Source: [Flexibacter] sp. ATCC 35208 (lineage in GTDB: Bacteria; Bacteroidota; Bacteroidia; Chitinophagales; Chitinophagaceae). From it: a stretch of DNA of 64,000 nucleotides. Each line of letters begins with the position of its first letter. Position 1 is the first letter of the stretch. Shown one piece after another: positions 37,101 through 45,621 of the stretch. Position numbers and translations under genes: made by a program. The stretch spans positions 124,001-188,000 of the forward strand of contig NZ_MTKN01000006.1 of the NCBI RefSeq assembly GCF_001975825.1, in the 5' to 3' direction. The notes under the pieces were generated by a model that saw only the letters and a list, made by a program, of their open reading frames with translations, had not been told where the DNA came from and did not search any database.

Positions 37101-38391
37101 GGCCGCACTTATACAGGCATTCAGTTCTTCCACTATCTCTGATGGTACACATGCGGCTGCGGGTACAAATTCCGCTATTTCGTCAGCATATACATCCAGT
37201 GAGTACGAAGAGTTGATCAGCAAGGATGCGGATGAGAACCTTGCTACTAAACCAAAGGCGTATCTCACCTATGTACTTTTTGACGACCTGTTCAACATGG
37301 TAGATGATAATAGTGGTGTGAAACAGGTACAGGGAAATCCTGATGAATTACAAACATTGACGGTAGAGAAGTTCGTTATTAAAAAAACAGGATTTGTTTA
37401 TATTTATACAAGCAATGAAAGTGGGGAGAATGTGTATTTTGATAATTTGGTGGTAGTCCATAACAGAGGGCTGTTATTGGAGGAGACGCATTATTATCCG
37501 TTTGGCCTCACGATGGCGGGAATTAGTGCAGCGGCTATAAAAGGAGCGAAGTATGCAGAAAATCGGATGAAATATAATGGGAAGGAGCTACAATCAAAAG
37601 AGTTCGGAGATGGCTCAGGACTTGAATGGTATGACTATGGAGCCAGAATGCAGGATCCACAGACCGGTAGATGGCTTGTAGTTGATCCGAAAATAGAAAA
37701 GTACGAATCAATTTCTCCATATGCTTATGCCTATAATAATCCAATTAGATTTATTGATGTTAAAGGACAAGATCCTGGTGATGTTGTGGTTGCATTCGGA
37801 GGAGCAGATCTTTTTATGCATAAGGATAAGGGAGGGGCGCCTTTGATTATTCAACAAGTACAGCAACAATATCTTAGCAAGAAGGGTGGGCAGGGAGAAT
37901 CTTTTTATTCCCAATATTGGAATACAAATCATGAAAATGAAGAAAGTTTGGATAAGGCAACTCAAAGTGCATATGATTATGTATTATCCAATTACAATAA
38001 AAGTGATGGTAAAGATGTTGAGGGAGGAAAAGTAGTGTTGCAGGGATATAGTTACGGTGGAGTGATGGCTACGCATTTAGCTAGGAGATTGAAGGAAGCA
38101 AATGTGCCCGTTTCTTTATTAGTTACAGTTGATGCAGCAGCAGGCCCTGAATCCGATAATCTTGATAGGACCATCCCTTCTAATGTAGATAAGAATATAA
38201 ATATATATCAAACTAACCCTTCTTTGGTAAGATCACATGGAGATAAAAATAAAAAGGAAGAAAGCAGCAATACTACGGTAGTGAATTTAGATGTGACAAG
38301 GTTCACAAACGAACATGGTAAGATTGATGATTATGCCTTAAGAGCAGTAGTGAATATGATTTTACGGGACCTTAATAAAGATAGAAAATAG
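34150..38391 (+). CDS. Rhs-repeat protein with C-terminal alpha/beta-hydrolase (lipase-like) toxin domain
   Basis: About 1413 residues from the Met at 34150, which starts a good signal peptide (KFIYLLYICLLGTIVPGMAQ); the longer frame from 34129 adds seven residues. A DUF6443-type N-terminus (YLDGLGRPMQTVARRISPNG) is followed by YD/Rhs repeats and the Rhs core motif (EWYDYGARMQDPQTGRWLVV, then SPYAYAYNNPIRFIDVKG). The last 165 residues after the core are a separate domain with GYSYGG (Ser at about 1301), Asp in VTVDAAAG (about 1328) and His in TNEHGK (about 1389). That order suits an alpha/beta-hydrolase. The region is less GC-rich than the Rhs part, as is usual for swapped toxin tips. Confidence 0.85.
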   Translation: MRQSKFIYLLYICLLGTIVPGMAQVPVNTSRTAATPVVRPAALNTLKASSIRVWIPSMITTDPNAVFDTSRSTADVKLMTQYLDGLGRPMQTVARRISPNGNDMVTAVVYDSLGRQQYQYLPYIPQQDSAHNGKIKSDPFAAQASFYQNTALNPGIANEHVYYSQTEYEASPLNRVLKKWDPGDSWAQTGGNHPVEMQYYYNTSDDAVLIWKIAISKKNCSTTATYGSGSATLPDTAGIYSTGQLNKNILIDEAGHQVIEYKDKDGQLILKKVQLADSPGKAHDGWLCTYYVYDDLGSLRFVIPPLAVQNIMSDWKITSTVADELCFQYQYDARGRMISKKIPGAGAVLMVYDSRNRVVFTQDSLQRGQSSPEWLTNFYDGLNRPYETALYTVTSSREALQCTLNTSTSDTSPVYNPVPDISAGALTPLSYTYYDNYNYTGVHSIVNTALSKPEAGDNPYSQANTSSSTRVATLTTGTKVRILGTDQWLTTTNYFDDDALTIQTIADNHTGGKDVTSLLYDYNGKVLSTYLTHTNPSSTVTPQTTLLTKMGYDAAGHLISLVKRLNDSTNLEEKIAENTYNELGQLQQKKIGVAASGQLDTLTYTYNIKGWLAGINKAFVNSTGTDNWFGEEISYDDGFDSSQYNGNIAGIKWKTRSNGIPRAYGFGYDGANRLKKAVFNQQNNTGAAWTSDKADFTVSNLAYDANGNISSMKQQGLIGTTNSNVDNLTYTYQANSNKLLTVTDASNTSTAKLGDFNDGTNTGDDYTYNGNGNLISDQNKHITSISYNLLNLPEKILVSGKGTINYLYTADGRKLKKTVVDSTLSPVKTTVTDYIEGLVYERDTLRYIIHEEGRIRPEYDSGKALVYHWDYFEKDHLGNVRVVLGDNADTSVYAATMETAGSATENALFSNIDNTRTALPAGYPTDETTNPNAYVARLNAESGEKIGPSIVLRVMAGDTLQLGVKAFYKSTAASTSSTTTSSMLAALIQAFSSSTISDGTHAAAGTNSAISSAYTSSEYEELISKDADENLATKPKAYLTYVLFDDLFNMVDDNSGVKQVQGNPDELQTLTVEKFVIKKTGFVYIYTSNESGENVYFDNLVVVHNRGLLLEETHYYPFGLTMAGISAAAIKGAKYAENRMKYNGKELQSKEFGDGSGLEWYDYGARMQDPQTGRWLVVDPKIEKYESISPYAYAYNNPIRFIDVKGQDPGDVVVAFGGADLFMHKDKGGAPLIIQQVQQQYLSKKGGQGESFYSQYWNTNHENEESLDKATQSAYDYVLSNYNKSDGKDVEGGKVVLQGYSYGGVMATHLARRLKEANVPVSLLVTVDAAAGPESDNLDRTIPSNVDKNINIYQTNPSLVRSHGDKNKKEESSNTTVVNLDVTRFTNEHGKIDDYALRAVVNMILRDLNKDRK

Positions 38392-38402
38392 AAGTAATTA
38401 AA

Positions 38403-38708
38403 ATGAAATCAATATTTATGGCTACTTCAGTAAAACAAACAATTTTAGTTTCTTTGTTTATCATGGGAATAATCATGGTTTATCCAATATTATTATATTT
38501 TTTACAAGACTATAAAGCTATTTATAACTACTTCCCATTATTACCATTTCATTCTTATATCCAGGTTTTTTTCAGTGGCCCGGTTTTAATTACGATAGGA
38601 GCGATCATTTTTTTTGCATATAAGCAGAGAATAGTGGGATTGTTTTTTTCTATAACAGGCTTATTCTGGATAGGGGCAATTATCCATGAATTAATAACAA
38701 AGAATTGA
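38403..38708 (+). CDS. Small membrane protein, candidate immunity protein for the Rhs toxin tip
   Basis: A 101-residue protein with three membrane segments (about 12-33, 52-69 and 75-95: VGLFFSITGLFWIGAIIHEL). The gene starts 11 bases after the Rhs gene, on the same strand and with the same low GC as the toxin tip. In polymorphic toxin loci the gene right after the toxin tip is usually the immunity gene; a membrane location would suit protection from a lipase acting on the envelope. There is no family match, so the call rests on position. Confidence 0.6.
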   Translation: MKSIFMATSVKQTILVSLFIMGIIMVYPILLYFLQDYKAIYNYFPLLPFHSYIQVFFSGPVLITIGAIIFFAYKQRIVGLFFSITGLFWIGAIIHELITKN

Positions 38709-38731
38709 TTTTTAAATGCATTGAACATGAG

Positions 38732-38790
38732 GGCGTCTCAAAAATAAGAGGCGCCCTTTTTTGTTTTATGGCGATGTATAGAGCGTAATC
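38732..38790 (+). repeat. IS-associated repeat, copy C, with terminator hairpin
   Basis: The hairpin GGGCG-T-CTC (38733-38741) pairs with GAG-G-CGCCC (38749-38757) and is followed by a T-run. Then TTTTATGGCGATGTATAGAG matches copies A and B. It can terminate the Rhs/immunity transcript. Confidence 0.7.
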
Positions 38791-38861
38791 GAATTGAAGT
38801 AAGATTTGTAAAGAAAGCTGTTGGGGCAGGTGTTTTTTAAAAGTAGGTGATATCGGCTTTT

Positions 38862-38930
38862 TTAAGCCGCTTTCTTCCTTAAGTTGTGTGCGAGTGCCAG
38901 TAGACCGGTTTCAACTGCTACTTTTTCTTT
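38862..38930 (-). pseudogene. C-terminal scrap of an IS1182-family transposase
   Basis: The minus strand reads KEKVAVETGLLALAHNLRKK then AA and a stop at 38864-38862. This is the conserved C-terminal end of IS1182-type transposases and a better-preserved relative of the scrap at 9.9 kb. The sequence upstream of it has no further similarity, so the element was cut at about 38930. Confidence 0.75.
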
Positions 38931-39140
38931 GCTAGCAGAAACAGGCTACCTGAAGCAAAGGCAATTCTGGAAGGGTTGTTTGCTAATCAACCGATTCGGC
39001 CAAAAGTAGCGGCAATATTGATAGACGAGCCAACATATTCGGTCTTCCGGCCGATGGGTCGCAAATTGACTGACCAAACTGAACTATCACAACGCTCATC
39101 AACATCGGAAGAAGGTTGATTTAAATCTGTTTGCCTCTGC

Positions 39141-39184
39141 ATATTGTTTACGGAACGCAAACGGCGTGTTTTCGTAAACAATAT
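39141..39184 (+). promoter_or_regulatory. Inverted-repeat leader upstream of the nuclease gene
   Basis: ATATTGTTTACG (39141-39152) pairs perfectly with CGTAAACAATAT (39173-39184). Inside it, 39144-39164 is about 17/21 identical to the palindrome at 27224-27244. It lies 230 bases before the gene start. It could be an operator or attenuator for the nuclease locus. Confidence 0.55.
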
Positions 39185-39415
39185 GACGTAAGTTTTTGAA
39201 AATGAATCACAATGTATTCAATAAAAATTGATGAAGTGCTGAAGGGAAAACTGATCTAATGCCCCAACCCATAAATAATCAGTTATAAATATTGAATATA
39301 AGTTTAATCCAAGTCAGATGTGCTTGCTGGCTGACACCAATGACTTCAGGGATTGGGAAGAGTCCGGAAACATTTTACATCCTAATTGTTACGCTGATGT
39401 ATCGCATATATTTTA

Positions 39416-41128
39416 ATGGAACTAGTTCGGTTACACATACAAATTGCTCAACAAATGGACATCCGCTACATTGCAGGCCAGATAAATGTTAAGGCCCATC
39501 AGACATCTACATTCAAGAACCTTCCTGTTATAAGAGCTTCCCTAAAAGGTAAAAGAGTAGGTAATTATAGTACGTTTGACGACAGGACAATATTTGAGAA
39601 TGAAGGAGAGTATCCTTATGCATTTCATTATGGCGGAAGAAGCGAGCTGCAATTTAATATAGGTGTGGAAGACCAGAACGGAAAAAACATATTTAGGTAC
39701 GGTGTGGGCTTTTCCCTTTCTCCCAATCGAAGCCAGCCAGACCCTATCAATTATCTGACCCCAAAAATCCTGGCATTTAATGAGTTTATTAAGGAGAATC
39801 CTGATTTTTTTAACGGACTATTTCTTTGGCATTACCCTAATAGACCTAAAAGACACCGTTCAGCTGATTTTCCGGTTACCGCGATTCCCACCTCCTGGAT
39901 AGTATGGGACAATTTCATTTTTATCGGGCAGTATTTTAACAAAGGCATCCGGGAAGTGAATGACCAAGACATTGATACTATTTTAGCGCTATTTGAGCGA
40001 TTGATGCCCGTTTATGAATTTGTAGAAAGTACCTTTTTGGCACACAGAATCAAAACCAATGGAGAACGTATCTCAAGGATTTGCTGGAATGATAACGGGT
40101 GGATTAAACCGTCAGGACGATCTGGGAAAAGTGATGATAGTAAATCTCATGAAGGTGAGTATGGATATGGGCACGAGGAATGGCTATGTGACGTTTCAAG
40201 AGTACTGGACGGTTATCATTACAGTTTTCTGGAAACTATTCGGGGGATAGAAGACTCGGCTGCTGGAAAAAAATACAATATTGACCTCTTTACCATAAAT
40301 GGATTAACCGGAAAGAGGAATATGGTCGGTAGAATCAATAATGCCGAAGTGATCAGATCGGAAACCGCTATTGAGATAAAAAATGAATATCAGCGCAGAG
40401 GTTGGCTCGATGGTATGCGCAAGCAGATAATTGATGCAGGTGGGTCTGCTACGGGTTTTTCTGACTGGCCCGGACTTAATTTTTTTAATATTCGGTTTAA
40501 GCTGGAAGATCTACAGATGTTTGACGAGTATCTTCTTATTGAAGATCCACGCTTTGAAAAGCAAAATAGGTATGAGCTCCTGTATAAAAAGGAGGAAATT
40601 CAGCTTGCGGTGCCTGTCAGCAAATCGATGATTTTTAAGCCTGATCTAAGTAAGGAAGAAGATAATGGCACCAGTGTAGAAACGTCTGTGTATAACAGAC
40701 AACCCAGAGCTATTGAAAATAAATATTTACATAAAAAAATGCGCGATGGTTTAAAGAATCATTTAATGGACCTGCATGGCCATTGTGTAGCCAAAGAGAG
40801 TCCCACCGGTCAGGGAACACTTGTTGACGTTGCACGTGAATGGAACGGACACCTTATCTTTTATGAGATTAAAGCTTATCCAACCGTCAGGGCTTGTTTG
40901 AGAGAGGCCATCGGGCAGCTGCTTGAATACTCCTTTTGGCCAGACTCCGAAAGGGCAAAGTTACTGGTAGTGGTAGGCCCCATGCCATTGACGGATGAAA
41001 GTCGTTCCTATCTGCTACGGTTACGCAATTCCTTTGAAATACCCTTATATTATCGACAATTCGATATAGAGAGCATGACCCTTACGGGTGGGGATATGCC
41101 AGATGAGCTGGCACTGCTACCATTATAA
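39416..41128 (+). CDS. PD-(D/E)XK nuclease with N-terminal recognition-type domains
   Basis: A 570-residue soluble protein with three regions. An N-terminal region (about 15-215) contains FRYGVGFSLSPNRSQPDP and WIVWDNFIFIGQYF. A middle region (about 222-310) has a W-x-x-P-S-G...K...E...GYGHEEWLCDV pattern seen in restriction-associated reader domains. The C-terminal nuclease core has an HKKM helix, Asp471 (TLVDVA), Glu484-Ile-Lys486 (FYEIKAY) and Gln501 (REAIGQLLEY). The D/ExK/Q set fits restriction-type nucleases. The Met at 39416 is the first in frame. It is followed 256 bases later by the AAA/subtilase genes on the same strand. It probably cuts modified or foreign DNA. Confidence 0.75.
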   Translation: MELVRLHIQIAQQMDIRYIAGQINVKAHQTSTFKNLPVIRASLKGKRVGNYSTFDDRTIFENEGEYPYAFHYGGRSELQFNIGVEDQNGKNIFRYGVGFSLSPNRSQPDPINYLTPKILAFNEFIKENPDFFNGLFLWHYPNRPKRHRSADFPVTAIPTSWIVWDNFIFIGQYFNKGIREVNDQDIDTILALFERLMPVYEFVESTFLAHRIKTNGERISRICWNDNGWIKPSGRSGKSDDSKSHEGEYGYGHEEWLCDVSRVLDGYHYSFLETIRGIEDSAAGKKYNIDLFTINGLTGKRNMVGRINNAEVIRSETAIEIKNEYQRRGWLDGMRKQIIDAGGSATGFSDWPGLNFFNIRFKLEDLQMFDEYLLIEDPRFEKQNRYELLYKKEEIQLAVPVSKSMIFKPDLSKEEDNGTSVETSVYNRQPRAIENKYLHKKMRDGLKNHLMDLHGHCVAKESPTGQGTLVDVAREWNGHLIFYEIKAYPTVRACLREAIGQLLEYSFWPDSERAKLLVVVGPMPLTDESRSYLLRLRNSFEIPLYYRQFDIESMTLTGGDMPDELALLPL

Positions 41129-41339
41129 GAACGGAATACGCAAATAATAAACTGAGTACTTTATTCATGTCTGAGTAGGTTGAAATACTCTGCCCAACTC
41201 ACTGGTGGTCCTCCTGGGAATAACTAACTGATAAAATATCACTCGGGGCACTTGTTGTTTGTAATCGGAAATTTATTGTCTTTTAAAAGAAATTAATAAC
41301 TATAATTTGGAAATTATATGCCATAAAAAGGAAAATAAA

Positions 41340-41369
41340 TTTGTTTTTCGGAAATTTGTTATACATTTG
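41340..41369 (+). promoter_or_regulatory. Bacteroidota-type promoter before the AAA ATPase gene
   Basis: TTTG at 41340-41343 and TACATTTG at 41362-41369 match the -33 TTTG and -7 TAnnTTTG boxes, with 18 bases between them. Transcription would start near 41376, only about 9 bases before the first ATG (41385). This marks the AAA ATPase as the first gene of a new transcript, separate from the nuclease. Confidence 0.65.
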
Positions 41370-41384
41370 TGTATAATATAAAGG

Positions 41385-42572
41385 ATGATCAAGTACTTTA
41401 ACATAATTCAAGCTCTCTGCCGTTCGATGATGGCTACTCCTAATGATGCCGTTGTTCATCAGATTAACCGTTTAAAAGATAGCTTAGCAAAAGATGGTAA
41501 TGAAAAGGAGGCGAAAACTTTAGAGGCGATTCTGTCAGCTGCGCAATCCGCTGTGGAGATGTCGCCGAGTAAGCTGCAGCAGTCGTTTGTTATTGCGGGA
41601 GGAGAAGAGCTTACAAAGAAAACACAAGTCCCGGTTGATAGGGAAACATCTACTCCATTAGCGGAGGTTTTTTTTCCAGCTGATTTGCCGGATGAGATGC
41701 CTTTGTTTGATGATAATATCCGGTTGGCAATCCAGTCCATTGTAAATGAATGGAAGGTGTATGATAGGTTGTTGGAAATCAATGCCAGTCCGGCAAGCTC
41801 GTGCTTAATATTTGGCCTCCCCGGCACAGGTAAAACGCATCTGGCTAAATGGATCGCAAAACAACTGGGGCTTCCGGTGGTACTTGCCAGGCTGGAGGGG
41901 TTGATGTCTTCCTTTCTGGGTACTACTTCAAGGAATATTGGTAGCTTATTTGCCTTTGCAAACCGCTATCGCTGTCTTTTACTGTTGGATGAGTTTGATG
42001 CTATTGCCAAACTTCGTAACGATTCCCAGGAAGTTGGTGAGGTAAAACGCGTAGTCAACACCTTACTGCAATCACTGGATTCCAGGCATGAGAAGGGGTT
42101 CACCATTGGCGTGACCAATCATGAAAGCCTTTTAGACCCTGCTATATGGCGGCGCTTCGATATACAGATCGAAATTCCAAAGCCTGCAACTGAGGTATTA
42201 ATGTCGCTGTTAAAGCAGTTTTTACAGCCGCTAAATTTTGGCGAGAGCGAGATTAAGTTCCTTGCATGGTGTCTTGAAGGCGGCACTGGTGCAGATGCTG
42301 AAACATTAGCCAAATGGGTGAAACGTGCCTATGTTATTGAGGAAAAAGCCAACATTGTATGGGTGATGAAGCAGTTTGCCCTGTTGAACTCCGGGCGTGT
42401 TGCTGCTATTAAGAGAAATGTAATGGTGCATAGTGATGATGATCTTATTGAGATGCTATTGAAAGATAAAAGTTATTCATTTAAACAAAAGGACGTGGCT
42501 TCCTTGTTTGGAATGAACCCTTCGACCCTGAGTAAGCTGTTATCAAAACTGAATGATTCAAGTAAAATATAA
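41385..42572 (+). CDS. AAA+ ATPase paired with subtilisin-family protease
   Basis: A 395-residue protein with Walker A GLPGTGKT (144-151), Walker B LLLLDE (198-203), sensor-1 Asn245 (GVTNHESLLD) and an Arg-Arg finger at 256-257 (IWRRFDI). A helical N-terminus (about 1-120) precedes the ATPase core, and a C-terminal HTH-like end (KDVASLFGMNPSTLSKLLSK) follows it. Met15/Met16 (MMATPNDAV, 41427/41430) are alternative starts. It is closely related in layout to ATPases of the FtsH/Cdc48-like remodelling kind. The protease gene begins three bases after its stop, so they are coupled. In this kind of pair the ATPase is expected to recognise or unfold substrates for the protease, or to gate it. Confidence 0.85.
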   Translation: MIKYFNIIQALCRSMMATPNDAVVHQINRLKDSLAKDGNEKEAKTLEAILSAAQSAVEMSPSKLQQSFVIAGGEELTKKTQVPVDRETSTPLAEVFFPADLPDEMPLFDDNIRLAIQSIVNEWKVYDRLLEINASPASSCLIFGLPGTGKTHLAKWIAKQLGLPVVLARLEGLMSSFLGTTSRNIGSLFAFANRYRCLLLLDEFDAIAKLRNDSQEVGEVKRVVNTLLQSLDSRHEKGFTIGVTNHESLLDPAIWRRFDIQIEIPKPATEVLMSLLKQFLQPLNFGESEIKFLAWCLEGGTGADAETLAKWVKRAYVIEEKANIVWVMKQFALLNSGRVAAIKRNVMVHSDDDLIEMLLKDKSYSFKQKDVASLFGMNPSTLSKLLSKLNDSSKI

Positions 42573-42575
42573 GTT

Positions 42576-45047
42576 ATGGCTAATAGCCCAGTTCAAATTA
42601 TTTTAAACAGTAGCGATTTTATTGAAGCGCTGGAGAATCAGGGTGGTGGTCATCCTAAAGATTTCTTTTCAGGTGATGATGCCGCATTTGCTGTTCATCA
42701 ACAGGCCATGATAGATCAGCTGGAAGAAATAAAAAACCTGCAATTAATGAGCAGTTTTGGCCGTGTAGGGTATGCAAAAGTTACCCTTCAGCCAGGTGCA
42801 CTTGCGAAAAGTCATCGTCCGACATCGCAGTTGTTTAAAAATGATGTTGCGCGCGTAGTTGGTGGCGGCGATCTCGGAGAGTTATTTGTGGAGCTAACTC
42901 CACAAAGCATCGATATTATTAGTAATAAAGTGGAACAGGCGGAGGTGCAAACACGCTATAATACCAGGGGAGAGGCATCACCCAGCAAATTGAGAAGTGA
43001 GATCGGGGCAATACAGGAAATAGCGCCGTACACAGAAAGTGATAAGCGGAACTTTTCAGTTGCCGATGCTGTTGAATGGCTGGCCCAGCCACAGACCGGT
43101 GGTTTTTATCTTGTTGAGTTATTTGAAGAACCACCGGCAGTTCAGGACTGGGACTTATTAAGTACTGAAAAACGGCAGTTGTTTAACACCTTTGTCGAAG
43201 GTTTATTGGAAATTGGAAATGGTCTGGTTGTTCTTAGAATTAAACAGACAAAAGATACAGGACCCATGCTGGGTATAAAATTGGAAAACAGTGGCGCCCA
43301 ACCCGTAATTAAGCTCAAGGTGGCGCAGCGTTCAACTACAAAATCGCAGCAGGGTAATGAGATTAATCAAAATGCTGAACAGCATAGCCGGCTACTTGGC
43401 TTTTTAGGCAGGCATCCGTTAGTAAAAAAGATTGCTCTGCCGCCTATTGTTACACAAAGTGATACTGTTATCAGTCCGCGAAGAGGGGAAACCTTCACTG
43501 TTCCTCAACCGGAAACCGGAAGGTCGTATCCAAAGATATGCGTAGTAGACGGTGGTGTATCTCAAATACTTGGACCATGGATAGAGGAAAGGTGGGGGCT
43601 GATAAGTGCAAATGATAAAAATGAAAATCACGGGTCATTCATCGCCACACTGGCAGTAGCTGGTAAAGCGCTGAACGGTGATGCTGTTTGTGGAGAACCG
43701 GACGGATGTAAAATTATTGATCTGGATATTTTTCCGAAGCAGAATTATCGAACATATTTTCCGGAGCCGTTAGGTTTTTTTGATGAATTGGAAGCGGCTG
43801 TTCAGGAGTTAAAGGCGAAAACAGGTGTGAGGATTTTTAACTTCAGCCTGAACTTTTCTCAACATGCCTCAGGGACTGGCTACAGCCTGGTAGCACAAAG
43901 ACTTGACAAAATTGCAGAGGATAACGATGTTATATTCATCGTATCAGCAGGTAATACACGACCGCATGAGGTGAGAAGAGAATGGCCGGCAGACAATCTG
44001 GAAGCACTCAGGATACTGGCTTCGTCACGTAACGATACAATTAAAACGCCGGCGGAAAGTTGCAGAAACATGAGTGTATCTGCACTCAATCCTCCGCATC
44101 TTGATAATGTGATAGCATATGCCTTAAGTAACTATAGCTGCCGCGGACCTGGTTTGCGGGTTGGTTTGAAGCCTGATTTAGCCCACATTGGCGGTGCTGG
44201 CACCAGGCATACCACCCATGGATACGGGTTGCTCTCTCTGGATGCTAATGGTGTTGTTGTAGATGGTTGTGGTACAAGTTATGCAGCGCCTAATGTGTCA
44301 AAAACGCTTGCGTGCCTGGACCATGCTATTGAAGGGGTAGTGTCAAGGGAAACATTGTTCGCATTGAGCATTCATAGTGCTGTTGTACCGGATTCGTTAA
44401 AGCACAAAGACTTAAAGAACATTGCAAAAGACCTGGTGGGATTTGGAAAGCCTGGTAACTCACAGGAAATTCTAAATGGTGATCCTTCAGCCATTACGCT
44501 GGTGTTTGCAAATAGAATTACCAACGGTAATAAGATGAGCTTTAGGTTCTCATGGCCTGCAAGCCTGGTACATGATGGAAAGTGCAGAGGACACGCCAGG
44601 CTGACCATTGTGAGTACGCCGGAATTTGATTACCGCTACGGGGCTGAGTTTGTAAGGGTGAATGTCGAAGCATACCTGCGCCAGTTGCAGGACGATGATA
44701 GTTATCTTGGCCGTCTGCATGCGGTATATACACCTGATGGCAGTGATGGAGGACAGAAAGAAAAAGACCTGATTGAACATGGGTTTAAATGGAGCCCCGT
44801 AAAAGTATATGAAAAGACGTTCCCCCGGGGAGTTGGTCCTACAACAGAATGGAGTCTGGATGTAGAATATCTTACGAGGGATGGAGCACGCATGCCGGCT
44901 GCAGGTGTTCCGTTTACAGCAATACTTACAATTTCTGACCCCGGAAAGCAGGCGCCTGTATTTAACGACATGCGGCAGATGCTCACCTCTTTAGGTGTTC
45001 AGGCAGTCGATATTCAAACTGCGGCGCGAGTGTCAACACGTATCTAA
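42576..45047 (+). CDS. Large cytoplasmic subtilisin-family (S8) serine protease
   Basis: An 823-residue protein without a signal peptide. The S8 domain spans about 318-600 with the triad Asp325 (ICVVDGG), His352 (NENHGSFIATLA) and Ser568 (GCGTSYAAP), and the oxyanion Asn460 (IVSAGN). The N-terminal 310 residues are unrecognised and may contain a propeptide or a target-binding domain. The C-terminal 220 residues look beta-rich (FRFSWPASLVHDGK, later SLDVEYL). Because it is not secreted and is coupled to an AAA+ ATPase, it probably cleaves a cytoplasmic target on activation. This ATPase/subtilase pair recurs in bacterial defence islands as far as I recall, but I cannot name it with certainty. 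Confidence 0.88.
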   Translation: MANSPVQIILNSSDFIEALENQGGGHPKDFFSGDDAAFAVHQQAMIDQLEEIKNLQLMSSFGRVGYAKVTLQPGALAKSHRPTSQLFKNDVARVVGGGDLGELFVELTPQSIDIISNKVEQAEVQTRYNTRGEASPSKLRSEIGAIQEIAPYTESDKRNFSVADAVEWLAQPQTGGFYLVELFEEPPAVQDWDLLSTEKRQLFNTFVEGLLEIGNGLVVLRIKQTKDTGPMLGIKLENSGAQPVIKLKVAQRSTTKSQQGNEINQNAEQHSRLLGFLGRHPLVKKIALPPIVTQSDTVISPRRGETFTVPQPETGRSYPKICVVDGGVSQILGPWIEERWGLISANDKNENHGSFIATLAVAGKALNGDAVCGEPDGCKIIDLDIFPKQNYRTYFPEPLGFFDELEAAVQELKAKTGVRIFNFSLNFSQHASGTGYSLVAQRLDKIAEDNDVIFIVSAGNTRPHEVRREWPADNLEALRILASSRNDTIKTPAESCRNMSVSALNPPHLDNVIAYALSNYSCRGPGLRVGLKPDLAHIGGAGTRHTTHGYGLLSLDANGVVVDGCGTSYAAPNVSKTLACLDHAIEGVVSRETLFALSIHSAVVPDSLKHKDLKNIAKDLVGFGKPGNSQEILNGDPSAITLVFANRITNGNKMSFRFSWPASLVHDGKCRGHARLTIVSTPEFDYRYGAEFVRVNVEAYLRQLQDDDSYLGRLHAVYTPDGSDGGQKEKDLIEHGFKWSPVKVYEKTFPRGVGPTTEWSLDVEYLTRDGARMPAAGVPFTAILTISDPGKQAPVFNDMRQMLTSLGVQAVDIQTAARVSTRI

Positions 45048-45063
45048 TGTAAAAACAAACAAT

Positions 45064-45309
45064 ATGGCAAACTACCACGTCACACAAAAAAAAGGCCAGG
45101 ACGGCTGGAATGTCCAAAAGGAAGGGGGTAAAAAAGCCTCCGCTATTACCTATACTCAGAAACAGGCAGAACAGCTTGCTAAGCAGTATTCTTCCAATAC
45201 CGGAGGTGGGGAGGTGAGGATTCACAAACCCAATGGCGGGCCAATCAGAGATAGTGATACTGTGAAACCGGGTAATGATCCAAGGTCATCAAAGGACACT
45301 AAACATTAA
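45064..45309 (+). CDS. Small DUF2188-like protein
   Basis: From the Met at 45064 (MANYHVTQKKGQDGWNVQKE) the protein has 81 residues. The pattern of a W-x-V-x-x-E strand, a short Lys-rich turn, a Thr-Q-K-Q-A-E-Q-L-A helix and a GEVRIH-K-P-N-G block is that of DUF2188, a small family of unknown function common in mobile regions. The longer frame from 44995 overlaps the protease gene and is unlikely. It follows the protease by 16 bases, so it is probably the third gene of that unit. The tail is polar and disordered. Confidence 0.75.
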   Translation: MANYHVTQKKGQDGWNVQKEGGKKASAITYTQKQAEQLAKQYSSNTGGGEVRIHKPNGGPIRDSDTVKPGNDPRSSKDTKH

Positions 45310-45621
45310 CTGCAGGCGAATGGCTAAAAAGTAAAAAACCAGGCGAAATTCACCTGGCTTCAATTCCTTAAAGGAAACAAAAGCCTTTGCAGGGCTTTCG
45401 GTAGTAAGAAAGTTTGACAACTCAAATCTACCTCCTTTACTCGAATTAAGCAAGCCTTTTGTGGATTTTAACCTTACTGTTTTCCCCAAACGGTAAGGTC
45501 TGGTATTGAATAACCTAAAATTTCAGCAGCAACCACGCATCCGTTTTGACCAGAACAATGATTGGCATTCACTGATTGTACAGTAATGCATGTTTTTTAT
45601 TAGCATATTAAAAAGTTTATC
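45310..45621. other. Intergenic region between the protease unit and the Ubl operon
   Basis: It contains the hairpin CCAGGCGAA...TTCACCTGG (45342-45360), which on the minus strand is followed by a T-run. It could also end the protease transcript, although its plus-strand T-tail is weak. A 66-codon minus-strand frame here is not supported. The promoter of the Ubl operon should lie at about 45550-45620. Confidence 0.45.

Noticed and set aside
45289..45489. 66-codon minus-strand frame after the DUF2188-like gene
   Set aside because: Contains a terminator-like hairpin inside the frame and shows no protein-like pattern.
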